Below are positions 40,452 through 49,565 of a DNA stretch of 64,000 nucleotides, piece after piece. The DNA lies in the NCBI RefSeq assembly GCF_902859735.1, contig NZ_CADIJY010000003.1, forward strand, positions 310,001-374,000. The letters are read 5' to 3'. Under the pieces are notes generated by a model that saw nothing but the letters and a program-made list of their open reading frames with translations, did no database searches and was not told where the DNA came from. The translations under genes and the position numbers were made by a program. The DNA comes from Achromobacter aegrifaciens. GTDB lineage: Bacteria; Pseudomonadota; Gammaproteobacteria; Burkholderiales; Burkholderiaceae_B. The number at the start of each line of letters is the position of its first letter. Positions within the stretch are counted from its first letter, which is position 1.

Positions 40452-42890
40452 ATGCCCCGTCAGCTTCCCCCGTTGCGCGCAAGCGTCTCCTTCCCCGCCT
40501 TGCTCGCGGCAGGCGTATTCGCGCTGCCTCTGGCCGGGTTGATAACGCCTGCCCAGGCGCAGACGCAGGCGGGGCAGGTGAGCGTAGCCATCGAGCCCGG
40601 GCCGCTCAGCGCGGCGCTGTCGGCCTACGCGGCCCAGGCCGGCGTCCTGCTGTCGTTCGATCCTGCTCTGACGCGCGACCTCCAGTCGCCGGGATTGCGC
40701 GGCAGCTATGGCTTCGAGGAAGGGCTGCGCCAGCTGCTGGCCGGCAGCGGGCTGGAACCGGCGCGGCGCGCGGACGGCGGCTACACGCTGCGCAGATTGC
40801 CGCAGGGCGAAGTCACGGCCTTGCCCGCCGTGACCGTCACCGGCGCTGGCGACGAAGGTCCCTCCGAAGGGACGGGCTCCTATACCGTGCCGGCAACCAG
40901 CGCCGCCACCCGCATGCCGCTGTCGCTGCGCGAAACCCCGCAATCCATCAGCGTCGTCACGCGGCAGCAGATGGACGACCAGAACCTGAACACGCTGGAC
41001 GAGGTGATGCGCCAGACGCCCGGCATCGCCGTCGACCGGCTGGATGAGCGCGTGCAATTCACCTCGCGCGGTTTTGCGTTGAACACCATGCTCGATGGCG
41101 TGCCCACGCTGTCGTTCAAGACGCCGTCGGCCGAGGCGGGCATGATCAACACCGCCATCTACGACCGGGTGGAAGTCGTGCGCGGCGCCGCAGGCCTGCT
41201 CAACGGCGTGGGCGAACCCGGTGGTTCGGTGAACCTGGTGCGCAAGCGCCCCACATCGGAGTTTGCCGGACACGTCACCGGCGGCGTCGGCCGCTGGAAC
41301 AGCTACAACGCCGAAGCCGATCTGGGCGGCCCGCTGAACAGCGCCGGCACGCTGCGCGGCCGCGTGGTTGCCGCCCGCACCGCGGGCGACAGCTTCATCG
41401 ACTACAAGAAGCGGTCCGACGATGTCTTCTACGGCATCCTCGAGGCCGACATCCTGCCCAGCACCACGGTCAGCCTCGGCTACGAGCACCAGAAGACCGC
41501 CATCGACGGCGCGAACTTCGGCCAGGCGCCGCTGTTCTACAGCGACGGCACGCGCACGAACTTTCCCAGGTCCTTCAATCCCGTGACGCCGTGGAGCCAA
41601 TGGGACATGTATACGGACCGGATATTCGCGACCTTGGACCACCGCTTCGGCAGCGGCTGGCACGTCAAGATGGACGCCAGCCGCCTGAAAAACGAAAGAA
41701 AAGCCGCCTGGGGCTACGTCCTCGCGTATCAGCCCGTCGATCCGTCCGGCGCGTCCACCATCGAATTGCGCGACAACCCCGCAAGCTCCACCAACAAGTC
41801 CTTCGACGTCTACGCCGAAGGGCCGTTCCAGGCATTCGGCAGGGAGCACCGGGCCGTCCTGGGGCTGAGCTACAACCGCTACACCAGCGAACTCAACCTG
41901 AACTCGGCGAATCCCGCCGGCTGGGACCGTCGGCGCGTGAATCTCTACGAGCTGCGCGACGTGCCGCGGCCCGCCATGCCCTACACTTTCTACAACACCT
42001 TCCTGGATGCGAAGGAGACCGCCATCTACGGTTCCGCGCGCCTGAAGGTGGCCGAGCCGGTGTCGCTGATCCTGGGCGCGCGGACCACCTGGTACGAAGA
42101 AAACTCATCGGCCTACAACGGCCCCGCCAACACCTGGACCCACAACCCCACCGCAAAGGAAAACGGCGTCTTCACGCCTTATGCCGGCGTGGTCGTGGAC
42201 CTGAGCAAGGATTATTCGGCCTACGCCAGCTACACCCGGATCTTCATTCCCACCACCTCGCGCGACGCCAGCAACGTGGTGCTGCCTCCTCAAACCGGCC
42301 AGAACTATGAAATCGGCCTGAAGGGCGAACACCTGGACGGCAAGCTGAACACAAGCTTCGCGATATTCCGCACCCAAGAGGAAAACGTTGCGGTGGAGGA
42401 TCCGTCCAGCCCGCCGCTGCCGGACGGGAGCACTCCCTACCGCGCCGTCAAAGGCGCGCGCAGCAAGGGTTTCGAGCTGACCGCATCCGGCGAAGTGGCG
42501 CCGGGCCTGCAGCTGATGGGCGGCTACACCTACTTTGCCAAGCGCGACGCCGAAGGCGCATTGCTGTTGCCGAGCACGCCGCAGCGGCTGTTCCGCCTGG
42601 CCGCCAGCTACAGGCTGCCGGGCGAATGGAGCAAGCTTACGATCGGCGGCAACGTCAGCTACCAGAGCAGCATCTACTACGACGAAGCCGGCGGGCTAGG
42701 GCGCGCCAGCCAGGGCGGCGTCACGCTGTTTGGCCTGATGGCGCGCTATGACTTCAACAGGCATGTGTCCGCGTCCGTCAACGTGGAAAACCTGACCGAC
42801 AAGTATTACTACAGCGGTCTGGGGGGCTACAACGGCTACAACTACGGCACGCCCAGGAACGTCTGGATGAAGGTGAGCTACAAGTTCTGA
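40452..42890 (+). CDS. TonB-dependent siderophore receptor with signalling domain (FpvA/FhuE-like transducer)
   Basis: The 812-residue outer-membrane receptor has a signal peptide (cleavage near AQAQT), an STN signalling domain (VAIEPGPLSAALSAYAAQAGVLLSF), a plug (MPLSLRETPQSISVVTRQQMDD; VRGAAGLLNGVGEPGGSVNLVRKRP), and a beta-barrel ending VWMKVSYKF. It would import a ferric siderophore, probably hydroxamate-like by family. The STN domain matches the upstream FecI/FecR pair. ATG 40452 has GGAG at the right distance; an in-frame GTG 9 bp earlier is less likely. Confidence 0.94.
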   Translation: MPRQLPPLRASVSFPALLAAGVFALPLAGLITPAQAQTQAGQVSVAIEPGPLSAALSAYAAQAGVLLSFDPALTRDLQSPGLRGSYGFEEGLRQLLAGSGLEPARRADGGYTLRRLPQGEVTALPAVTVTGAGDEGPSEGTGSYTVPATSAATRMPLSLRETPQSISVVTRQQMDDQNLNTLDEVMRQTPGIAVDRLDERVQFTSRGFALNTMLDGVPTLSFKTPSAEAGMINTAIYDRVEVVRGAAGLLNGVGEPGGSVNLVRKRPTSEFAGHVTGGVGRWNSYNAEADLGGPLNSAGTLRGRVVAARTAGDSFIDYKKRSDDVFYGILEADILPSTTVSLGYEHQKTAIDGANFGQAPLFYSDGTRTNFPRSFNPVTPWSQWDMYTDRIFATLDHRFGSGWHVKMDASRLKNERKAAWGYVLAYQPVDPSGASTIELRDNPASSTNKSFDVYAEGPFQAFGREHRAVLGLSYNRYTSELNLNSANPAGWDRRRVNLYELRDVPRPAMPYTFYNTFLDAKETAIYGSARLKVAEPVSLILGARTTWYEENSSAYNGPANTWTHNPTAKENGVFTPYAGVVVDLSKDYSAYASYTRIFIPTTSRDASNVVLPPQTGQNYEIGLKGEHLDGKLNTSFAIFRTQEENVAVEDPSSPPLPDGSTPYRAVKGARSKGFELTASGEVAPGLQLMGGYTYFAKRDAEGALLLPSTPQRLFRLAASYRLPGEWSKLTIGGNVSYQSSIYYDEAGGLGRASQGGVTLFGLMARYDFNRHVSASVNVENLTDKYYYSGLGGYNGYNYGTPRNVWMKVSYKF

Positions 42891-43017
42891 GGACCGGGCA
42901 AGCCAGGCGGCGGGGGCGCGCGGAGGCTTTCGCGCGGGGCGGGTTTGATGTTTGTCATGTCCGCGGCTTCCGGGTTGATGGGACAATCCTCGTTGATGGC
43001 CATTCCCGATCGCAGCC

Positions 43018-43461
43018 ATGAACACCTACCCCTTGCTGCTCATCCTGCACCTGCTTGCCGCCTTCCTGTTCGTCGGCACCGTTACGTTCGAGGTGCTGTT
43101 CCTGGAACCCGTGCACAAGCGCCTGCCGCCCGACGTGCGGCGCGCGCTGGGCAGCCAGCTGGCGCCACGCGTGCGGGCCGTGCTGCCGTGGTCGGTCGCC
43201 GTGCTGTACCTGGCCGGCCTGGGGCTGGCCTGGCAGTACCGCAGCGCGCTCGCCAACCCGTTTGCATCGTCCTTCGGCGTCCTGCTGTCGCTGAAGATCG
43301 CGCTTGCCTTGAGCGTGCTGGTCCATGTCGCGACCGCCTTGACGCTCGCTCGCCGCAAGCGCCTGACTGGCGCATTGAGCCGGCGCATGCATATCAGCGT
43401 GTTCTGCCACATGGTGCTGATCGTGGTGTTGGCCAAGGCGATGTTCCACGTGGCCTGGTGA
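43018..43461 (+). CDS. Small four-helix membrane protein (CopD-like)
   Basis: The 147-residue protein shows four hydrophobic segments (residues about 5-28, 57-76, 85-107 and 122-143) with histidines at HLLAAFLF, VHVAT and HISVFCHMVL that could bind heme or metal. It resembles CopD/DUF2269-like integral membrane proteins. It follows the siderophore receptor by 127 bp in the same direction, so it may take part in iron release or uptake across the inner membrane (inference). Confidence 0.65.
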   Translation: MNTYPLLLILHLLAAFLFVGTVTFEVLFLEPVHKRLPPDVRRALGSQLAPRVRAVLPWSVAVLYLAGLGLAWQYRSALANPFASSFGVLLSLKIALALSVLVHVATALTLARRKRLTGALSRRMHISVFCHMVLIVVLAKAMFHVAW

Positions 43462-43501
43462 GCGCGGAGGCCGCGGCGCCGTAGGAGCCCCTGCCGCAGT
43501 G

Positions 43502-43951
43502 CTATGCCGGCAATGCGAGCGGCTCAAGCGTTCCGTAGCCTTCCTCCCCATATACCAGCGCCGGCAGCGGCGAACGGCCCTGGCCGTTCGTTTCCCATAG
43601 TTCCGCCACCCATTGCATCGCCGTATCGACGATGACGTCCTGGACGTTGAATCCACCTTCGTCCGACGCGAACAGAGGAACCTCGGGCTCGATGCCGTCT
43701 TCCGTGTGGCGCACATCGAACAGGTAGCGGTGGCCTTCGATGGCCTTGTTGAGCACGAACAGGTCCGGGCCTTCCAGGCTGGCCACCACGGAGAACGTGC
43801 CTTCGCCGTCCTGGTCGGGGAACACCACGAAGTGGATCTCGCGCGCCTTGGGCGGCAGGGCGGCGATCAGCGCTGTCAGTGTGGCGCGCGCCGCGGCGTC
43901 GTGGGCGCGCAGGATGCGCAGCAGTTCGGTTTCGTATTCGGATCGGTTCAT
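43502..43951 (-). CDS. Uncharacterised cytosolic protein (possibly DUF6389)
   Basis: The 149-residue acidic protein has no signal peptide or membrane segment. Visible pieces are LTALIAALPPKAREIHFVVF, GEGTFSVVASLEGPDLFVLNK and FNVQDVIVDTAMQWVAELWE. I recall DUF6389 proteins of similar length but cannot confirm membership. ATG 43951 is chosen because the upstream extension is Arg-rich and unlike the rest. It is convergent with the small membrane protein and precedes a LysR gene on the same strand. Confidence 0.7.
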   Translation of the reverse strand: MNRSEYETELLRILRAHDAAARATLTALIAALPPKAREIHFVVFPDQDGEGTFSVVASLEGPDLFVLNKAIEGHRYLFDVRHTEDGIEPEVPLFASDEGGFNVQDVIVDTAMQWVAELWETNGQGRSPLPALVYGEEGYGTLEPLALPA

Positions 43952-44045
43952 GGCATTCCGTTCAGGACTGGTTGGCGCATTTTGTCGCCGACCTCTGGAG
44001 AGGCGGCAGGGAGTGCCGTGGATTATCTGCCATTTCCTGTCGCCG

Positions 44046-44951
44046 TCACCGCGCCAGCCGCAGGCACTCCATGAAGTACGCCGCATGTTCCGAGGCCAGC
44101 GCGGCGTCTCGCCACACCATGCCTGTAATCCCGCGGCTGCGCATCGCCAGCGGCAATACCTTGATCATGTGCTGCTTGGCGAAATGCTTTGCCAGCCGCT
44201 CGGAGATCGGCAGTACCAGATCCGATCCGTCCAATAGCGCCAGGTTGACCAGCACCGACGACGATTCCACCTGATGCCAGGGCGCGGGCTGGCCGGCCAG
44301 CGCCAGTTCGTAATCGATGCGTATCCGCATCGGTGTTGAAGCGCCGGGCGCGATCCAGGGGTATTCCTGCACGTCCTCCCATGTCACCTTGCGCTTGTTC
44401 GCCAGCGGATGCGCCGTGCCCACGGCCAGGCAGATGGGCTCGCCGTACAACTCTTCGTAGTGCAGGTTGCGCGGCAGCGAGTGCTGTTCCAGGCGTCCCA
44501 CCAGCACGTCGAACGTGCCTTCCTGCATCAGCGGCAGCAGGTAGTCCAGCGTGTTCTCGGCCAGGCGCAGCAGCACGCGCGGATAGCGTTCGCGAAAGCG
44601 CCGGATGCTGGGCGGCAGCAGCACCGGCGCGATATTGGGCGTGACGCCCACTGCCAGCGTGCCGGTGGCGCCGCGGGCCAGCTGCGCCATGGTGTCCTGG
44701 GCGCGGCCCAGCTTGCCCAGGATCTCGCGCGCATGCGTGCGCAGTTCCAGTCCATACAGCGTGGGTTCGATGCCGCGCGCGTGGCGCTCGAACAGCGTCA
44801 GGCCGATGTCTGCTTCCAGGTCCTTCAGCCACTTCGATAGCGCCGGCTGTGTGATGTTGAGTTCCGACGCGACCTGGCTCAGGTTGCGGGTTTCGCACAG
44901 GCGCACCAGTATGGCCAGGTGGCGCAGGCGGATGCGGTGGGTCCAGTCCAT
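44046..44951 (-). CDS. LysR-family regulator (GbpR/PcaQ-like)
   Basis: The 301-residue regulator has the LysR helix-turn-helix (HLAILVRLCETRNLSQVASELNITQPALSKWLKDLE) and an effector domain with GTLAVGVTPNIAPVLLPP. The N-terminal pattern, with RLRHLAILVRL and ITQPALSKWLK, is that of GbpR-type members acting on sugar or aromatic-acid genes. It is divergent from the sulfatase gene and likely regulates the sulfatase/Bug operon through sites in the 133-bp gap. Confidence 0.92.
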   Translation of the reverse strand: MDWTHRIRLRHLAILVRLCETRNLSQVASELNITQPALSKWLKDLEADIGLTLFERHARGIEPTLYGLELRTHAREILGKLGRAQDTMAQLARGATGTLAVGVTPNIAPVLLPPSIRRFRERYPRVLLRLAENTLDYLLPLMQEGTFDVLVGRLEQHSLPRNLHYEELYGEPICLAVGTAHPLANKRKVTWEDVQEYPWIAPGASTPMRIRIDYELALAGQPAPWHQVESSSVLVNLALLDGSDLVLPISERLAKHFAKQHMIKVLPLAMRSRGITGMVWRDAALASEHAAYFMECLRLAR

Positions 44952-44967
44952 GCGGGCATCCTTGAGG

Positions 44968-45033
44968 CATAAATGCAGGGTTATGGCTCGGTAATATTAA
45001 TTCATTATCAATTTATGTCTCCTCTACACATAA
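44968..45033. promoter_or_regulatory. CATAA/TTATG half-sites between LysR and sulfatase genes
   Basis: CATAA-N8-TTATG (44968-44985) is a perfect inverted repeat, and TTATG-N11-CATAA (45013-45033) repeats the same half-sites. The layout, an AT-rich intergenic region with paired half-sites, is typical of LysR regulators. The sulfatase promoter should lie between or just after them. Confidence 0.5.
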
Positions 45034-45084
45034 TGGCCTGACAACAGAGCCAAGCCGGCGCAAAGCTGGCGGCGAGGAGACACG

Positions 45085-46668
45085 ATGCAGCCGAATTTCC
45101 TGCTATTCATCACGGATCAGCAGCGCGCGGACCATCTGGGCAGCTATGGCAACGCCATGCTGCGCACGCCGGAGCTGGACGCGCTGGCGGGGCAGGGGTG
45201 GTCGGCGGACCGCTTCTATGTGGCGTCGCCCATCTGTATGCCCAACCGCGCCACCCTGATGACGGGCCGCATGCCCTCGGTGCATGGCGTGCGCCACAAC
45301 GGAATTCCGCTGTCGCAGCGCGCCACCACCTTCGTCGACCGCTTGCGCGGCGCGGGCTATTCCACCGCATTGATCGGCAAGTCGCACTTGCAGAACATGA
45401 CCGGCAAGCCCGCCGTCTGGCCGCCGGCGAGCGACGGCGCGCAGGGCGAGGCCTGGACCGCCGAGCCCGGCAACTACGATCAGGAATGGGGCCCGCTGTG
45501 GCGCACGGATCCTGGGCATGATCTGCAGACGCCGTTCTACGGCTTCGAGCGCGTGGCGCTGGCGGTGGATCACGGCGACCAGGTCTGGGGCCATTACGAG
45601 CGCTGGCTGGCCCGCGAACATCCCGAGGCGCGGCGCCTGTGGGGGCCCGAGCATGCCCTGCCCGCGCCCGGCTATGTGCTGACAGAGCATCATCAGGCCT
45701 GGCGCACCCGCGTGCCGGAAGAATGCTCCACCACCGCCTACATCGGCGACCAGACCATCGCGCAGTTGCGCGACAACGCGGCCAACGGCAAGCCCTTCTT
45801 CATCCAGTGCTCGTTTCCCGATCCGCATCATCCTTTCACGCCTCACGGCAAGTACTGGGACATGTACCGCCCGGAAGACGTGACCTTGCCCGGGTCGTTC
45901 CACGCCAGCGCCGCGCCGGGCCACCAGCCGCCGCCTCACGTAGCCTGGATGCACCAGCAGCGCAATCAGGGCAAGGCCGTCAAGCACACGCCCGCCATCT
46001 TTGCCTGCACCGAGCGCGAGGCGCGCGAGGCCATCGCGCTGAACTACGGCTCCATCAGCCATATCGACGCCACCATCGGCCGCGTCATGCGGGCGCTGCG
46101 CGCGACCGGGCTGGACCACAACACCATCGTCATCTTCACCAGCGATCATGGCGACTACTTCGGCGACCACCAACTGCTGCTCAAGGGGCCGATCCATTAT
46201 CAGAGCCTGATCCGCACGCCCTTCATCTGGCGCGATCCGCAGGCGGCGCCCGCCGCTGCGCGCAGTCAGGCGCTGTGTTCCACCGCCGACATCCCCGCTA
46301 CCGTGCTGGCGCGCGCGGGCCTGCCTGCCTACAACGGCATGCAGGGCGCATCGTTGCTGCCGCTCATGTCGGGCGAGACCGAGCGCGTGCGCGACGCGGT
46401 GCTGATCGAGGAAGAGGGCCAGCGCACCATGTTCGGCTTTCCCGGCCGCACCCGCATGCGTACCTTGCAGACGCCGCGCCACAGGCTCAGCGTCTATGCC
46501 GATGCCGCCTGGGGCGAACTCTACGATCTACAAGAAGACCCCCACGAACTGCGCAACCTGTGGGACGACCCCGCCGCCGGCGCGTTGCGCGCAGAACTGC
46601 TGCTGGAACTGTCGCGCAGCATGATCCGGCACGCCGAGACCAGCCCGCATCCCACCGCCATCGCCTGA
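45085..46668 (+). CDS. Sulfatase-family hydrolase (cytosolic, formylglycine type)
   Basis: The 527-residue alkaline-phosphatase-superfamily enzyme has the maturation motif Cys51-Met-Pro-Asn-Arg (C-x-P-x-R) that is oxidised to formylglycine, metal ligands near TDQQRADHLGSYGN, the DPHHPF histidines, and FTSDHGDYFGDH. It lacks a signal peptide, so the substrate must be imported. Sulfate-ester hydrolysis is expected; phosphonate monoester hydrolases share the same motif and remain an alternative. It is co-directional with a Bug receptor 51 bp downstream, a possible uptake partner. Confidence 0.9.
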   Translation: MQPNFLLFITDQQRADHLGSYGNAMLRTPELDALAGQGWSADRFYVASPICMPNRATLMTGRMPSVHGVRHNGIPLSQRATTFVDRLRGAGYSTALIGKSHLQNMTGKPAVWPPASDGAQGEAWTAEPGNYDQEWGPLWRTDPGHDLQTPFYGFERVALAVDHGDQVWGHYERWLAREHPEARRLWGPEHALPAPGYVLTEHHQAWRTRVPEECSTTAYIGDQTIAQLRDNAANGKPFFIQCSFPDPHHPFTPHGKYWDMYRPEDVTLPGSFHASAAPGHQPPPHVAWMHQQRNQGKAVKHTPAIFACTEREAREAIALNYGSISHIDATIGRVMRALRATGLDHNTIVIFTSDHGDYFGDHQLLLKGPIHYQSLIRTPFIWRDPQAAPAAARSQALCSTADIPATVLARAGLPAYNGMQGASLLPLMSGETERVRDAVLIEEEGQRTMFGFPGRTRMRTLQTPRHRLSVYADAAWGELYDLQEDPHELRNLWDDPAAGALRAELLLELSRSMIRHAETSPHPTAIA

Positions 46669-46719
46669 TTCCGCCGCCACGGCGCCAGCCTGCGGGTTGG
46701 CGCCATCCAGGAGAAAAGC

Positions 46720-47688
46720 ATGATCAAGTCCTTGTTGCTCTGTACGGCGCTGCTCGTGGCCGCAACCTCGGTCGCGGTGGCGTCCGACTATCCGTCGCGT
46801 CCCGTGCGCCTCATCGTCAACTTCCCGCCCGCGGGCCCGCTGGACCTGGAAGCCCGCGCCATCGCGCAGCATGCCGGCAAGATCCTGGGCCAGACCATCG
46901 TCGTCGAAAACCGCTCCGGCGCGTCCGGCAACATCGGCGCCCAGTCCGTGGCCCAGGCCGCGCCCGACGGCTACACGCTGCTGATGACGCTGGACACGCT
47001 CATGACCGTCAACCCATACATTTTCAAGGGCTTGGACAAGGACGTCACCCAGCGGCTGGAACCGCTGAGCCTGGCCGGCTCCTTCGGCCTGGCGCTGGCG
47101 GTGCGCCCCGAACTCGGCATCAATACGCTGGACGAATTCCTGCGCTACGCCAAGGCCAATCGCATCACCTATGCCTCAGCCGGCTACGGCAGTCCCGGCA
47201 ACCTGGCCTTCGAAAAGCTCCGTCTCGCGGCTGGCATGGAAGTCGCGCATGTGCCATATCGCGGCAACGCGCCTGCCGTGAACGCGCTGCTGGGCGATCA
47301 GATACAGGCCGCCTTTCTTGCCACGCCCGGCGTCCTGCCGCATGTACGGGCAGGCAAGCTGAAGGCCTTGGCGGTGTCGGGCAAGGAACGCGACGCCGAC
47401 CTGCCTGAAGTCCCCACGGCGGCGCAGTCGGGCGTGGCTGGCTTGAAAGACTACGACGTGTCGTTCGCCTTCCTGGTCATGGCGCCCAAGGGCACGCCCA
47501 AGGAGGTCGCGCAGGTCTGGGAAGACGCGCTGGCCAAGGTCTACGCCATGCCGGAGTTCCAGCAGAGCATGGCCGTGCTGGGCATGCGCGGGCCGTTCGC
47601 AGGCAAGGCGCGGGCACAGGCATGGGTGGACAGGGAGGCCAAGGGCTGGAAAGAGGTGATCGCGAAGGCGGGAATACGCGGGGAATAG
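46720..47688 (+). CDS. Bug/TctC-type periplasmic solute receptor
   Basis: The 322-residue protein has a signal peptide (cleavage near AVAS) and Bug motifs YPSRPVRLIVNFPPAGPLDLEAR, VVENRSGASGNIGAQSVAQAAPDGYTLL and VPYRGNAPAVNALLGDQI. The GPLDLEAR variant differs from the usual GTTDI/GGVDT ligand loop, which may reflect a different ligand. GGAGAAAAGC precedes the ATG. No TctAB genes lie nearby. Operon placement suggests that it binds the sulfatase substrate or product (inference). Confidence 0.92.
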   Translation: MIKSLLLCTALLVAATSVAVASDYPSRPVRLIVNFPPAGPLDLEARAIAQHAGKILGQTIVVENRSGASGNIGAQSVAQAAPDGYTLLMTLDTLMTVNPYIFKGLDKDVTQRLEPLSLAGSFGLALAVRPELGINTLDEFLRYAKANRITYASAGYGSPGNLAFEKLRLAAGMEVAHVPYRGNAPAVNALLGDQIQAAFLATPGVLPHVRAGKLKALAVSGKERDADLPEVPTAAQSGVAGLKDYDVSFAFLVMAPKGTPKEVAQVWEDALAKVYAMPEFQQSMAVLGMRGPFAGKARAQAWVDREAKGWKEVIAKAGIRGE

Positions 47689-47732
47689 CGCTGTAACACG
47701 CCGGTCAGCAGGCTCTGCTAGACTGGTTTCAC

Positions 47733-47850
47733 TCTTTGGGGAGTAGCCTCCCTGCGGCCAGTACCGCAGGGGCTTGCGTCAACATTCTTGGCTTCCTCGG
47801 CCATGGCGCAAGCGGCATCCATGCTTGGCGAGACCACGGATTTTTCGCGC
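47733..47850 (+). ncRNA. yybP-ykoY manganese riboswitch
   Basis: The leader of mntP contains conserved aptamer pieces in order: GGGGAGTAGCC (47738-47748), GTCAACATTCTTGG, GGCCATGGCGCAAGC, and GGCGAGACCA near the end, with pairing arms between. These match the Mn2+-sensing yybP-ykoY class, which turns on Mn2+ export genes. A -10-like TAGACT at 47719-47724 places the transcript start near 47731. The 60 bases after the aptamer, including a GC hairpin, would be the expression platform. Confidence 0.92.
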
Positions 47851-47907
47851 GATGCCGGGCGGCGCGGAGGATCCGTGCCGTTTCCGCCCAGCAGGATCCC
47901 CACTCCA

Positions 47908-48480
47908 ATGAATCCCATCGCCATCATCGTTCTCGCGTTCGCCATGTCCACGGACGCGTTCGCCGCGGCCATCAGCAAAGGCGCCGCGCTCCACAAGCCC
48001 CGATTTCCGGAAGCCCTGCGCACAGGGCTGATCTTCGGCGTGATCGAAGCCATCACGCCGGTGATAGGTTGGGGACTGGGCTCGGTCGCGGCAAAGTATG
48101 TGATCGCCTGGGACCATTGGATCGCGTTCGCGATGCTCTGTATTCTGGGTTTGCTGATGATACGCAACGGCCTCAAGGAAGAGGACGAGGACGCCGCGCC
48201 CGTCACCCGGCATTCCTTCTGGCTGCTGGCGGCTACGGGCCTGGCCACCAGCATCGACGCCATGGCGGTCGGCGTGGGCCTGGCGTTCGTGGATGTGAAC
48301 ATCGTGGTGGCGGCCATCGCCATCGGCTTGGCCACGACGCTGATGGTGACGATAGGCGTGATGCTCGGACGCGTGCTGGGCAGCGTCGCCGGGAAGCGGG
48401 CCGAGATCCTGGGTGGAGTCGCGCTGATCGGTATAGGCGCGGCAATACTTTATGAGCATCTGAGCGCCGCAGCGGCTTGA
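47908..48480 (+). CDS. mntP: Manganese efflux pump MntP
   Basis: The 190-residue inner-membrane protein has six hydrophobic segments and the MntP motifs [17 protein letters not shown] and [14 protein letters not shown], which contain the aspartates needed for Mn2+ export. ATG 47908 gives the standard N-terminus [11 protein letters not shown]. The yybP-ykoY riboswitch upstream is the known control of this gene class, so excess Mn2+ should raise expression. Confidence 0.96.
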   Translation: MNPIAIIVLAFAMSTDAFAAAISKGAALHKPRFPEALRTGLIFGVIEAITPVIGWGLGSVAAKYVIAWDHWIAFAMLCILGLLMIRNGLKEEDEDAAPVTRHSFWLLAATGLATSIDAMAVGVGLAFVDVNIVVAAIAIGLATTLMVTIGVMLGRVLGSVAGKRAEILGGVALIGIGAAILYEHLSAAAA

Positions 48481-48523
48481 CGCCGCATGGGAAGGCGGCG
48501 CTCGTCGGCTCCGCGGATGATGC

Positions 48524-49474
48524 TTATCCGCGAGTACCCCCGATCAAGGCCGAACGCGCGCTGTCGAAGTTGCGGCACTCGGATTTCAACCACTCGGAAA
48601 AGATCCGGGTGCGCCGCTCTTCAGGCCGGCGCGACAGCAGCACATAGCGCGCTGGCGCGGGCACGTGCTTGCCGAACACGTCTACCAACCGTCCGCTGCG
48701 CAGTTCGTCGTAGACCATCGCGCTGCGCCCGATAGCCACGCCCTGGTGATTCAGCGCGGCGCCAATGGCCAGGCTGGCCAGATTGAACTGCGGCCCGTCC
48801 AGGTGGCGGATCCACCCCGGCCGATGCGCTTGCATCCAGGTGCGCCACTCGATGAACTCCGCGGCGCCGACCCAAGGAGAGGCGTCGTGCAGGAACTCGA
48901 CGCCGTCGAGCGATTTGCCGGTGCGAAACGCGGGGTGCGCGGCCAGGTATTCGGGCGTTGCGACCACCAGCAAGTATTCGTCCAGCAAGGCGTCCGCCTG
49001 TAAATGGCTGTAGTGCGCCGGGTCATAGCGGATGGCGAGGTCTATGTCTTCTTCCTCCATCAGCTTGCGGTCCAGCAGTTGGAACTCCGCCTTCAACCGG
49101 ACTGATACCTCCGGCTGTAGGCGATGGAATTCCGTCAGGCGCGGCATCAGCCATTGCAGCGCGAACGACGGCAGGCAATTGACCTGCAGCGCGGACGCCG
49201 GCAAGCCCAGCCGCTCGATTTCCTGCTGAATGTCGCCAAGCGCACGGCTGACCGTCGTGTACAGCGATTCGCCCTTGGGCGTGAACTTCAGGCCGCGTTG
49301 CTGGCGGACAAACAACAGGTAGCCCAGGCGGTCTTCCAACTGCCGGATCTGCTGGCTCACCGCGCTTTGCGTGAGGTTCATGGCCGACGCCGCCCTGGTG
49401 AAGCTGAGATGGCGGCCGGCCATGTCAAAACACCGCAGGGCTCCCAGGAGTGTCGAGTCGAAATGGGCAGACAT
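48524..49474 (-). CDS. LysR-family regulator (GcvA/DsdC-like)
   Basis: The 316-residue regulator has the GcvA-type helix-turn-helix (GALRCFDMAGRHLSFTRAASAMNLTQSAVSQQIRQLEDRLGYLLF) and an effector domain with LPSFALQWLMPRLTEF. It is divergent from the D-serine dehydratase gene, as DsdC is in Escherichia coli, and a CTAAT inverted repeat sits between them. It probably activates the dsdA-MFS-M81 operon in response to D-serine or a related compound. Confidence 0.92.
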   Translation of the reverse strand: MSAHFDSTLLGALRCFDMAGRHLSFTRAASAMNLTQSAVSQQIRQLEDRLGYLLFVRQQRGLKFTPKGESLYTTVSRALGDIQQEIERLGLPASALQVNCLPSFALQWLMPRLTEFHRLQPEVSVRLKAEFQLLDRKLMEEEDIDLAIRYDPAHYSHLQADALLDEYLLVVATPEYLAAHPAFRTGKSLDGVEFLHDASPWVGAAEFIEWRTWMQAHRPGWIRHLDGPQFNLASLAIGAALNHQGVAIGRSAMVYDELRSGRLVDVFGKHVPAPARYVLLSRRPEERRTRIFSEWLKSECRNFDSARSALIGGTRG

Positions 49475-49482
49475 AAGTCACG

Positions 49483-49498
49483 CTAATGGCTGAATTAG
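49483..49498. promoter_or_regulatory. CTAAT-N6-ATTAG candidate LysR operator
   Basis: Perfect inverted repeat of CTAAT (49483-49487 and 49494-49498) located 9 bp from the LysR start and about 70 bp before dsdA. CTAAT is the core recognised by E. coli GcvA, whose family includes this regulator. Confidence 0.6.
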
Positions 49499-49565
49499 AA
49501 ATGATCGCTATTCTTGCATGCCTTCGGAATCTACGATTTGCGCCGAACCATCAACCCGCAAGTCC

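Noticed and set aside
45639-47408. A 589-residue plus-strand frame spanning the sulfatase and Bug genes in another reading frame
   Set aside because: It crosses the boundary of two well-defined genes and is Arg/Ala-rich low-complexity sequence, a by-product of high GC.
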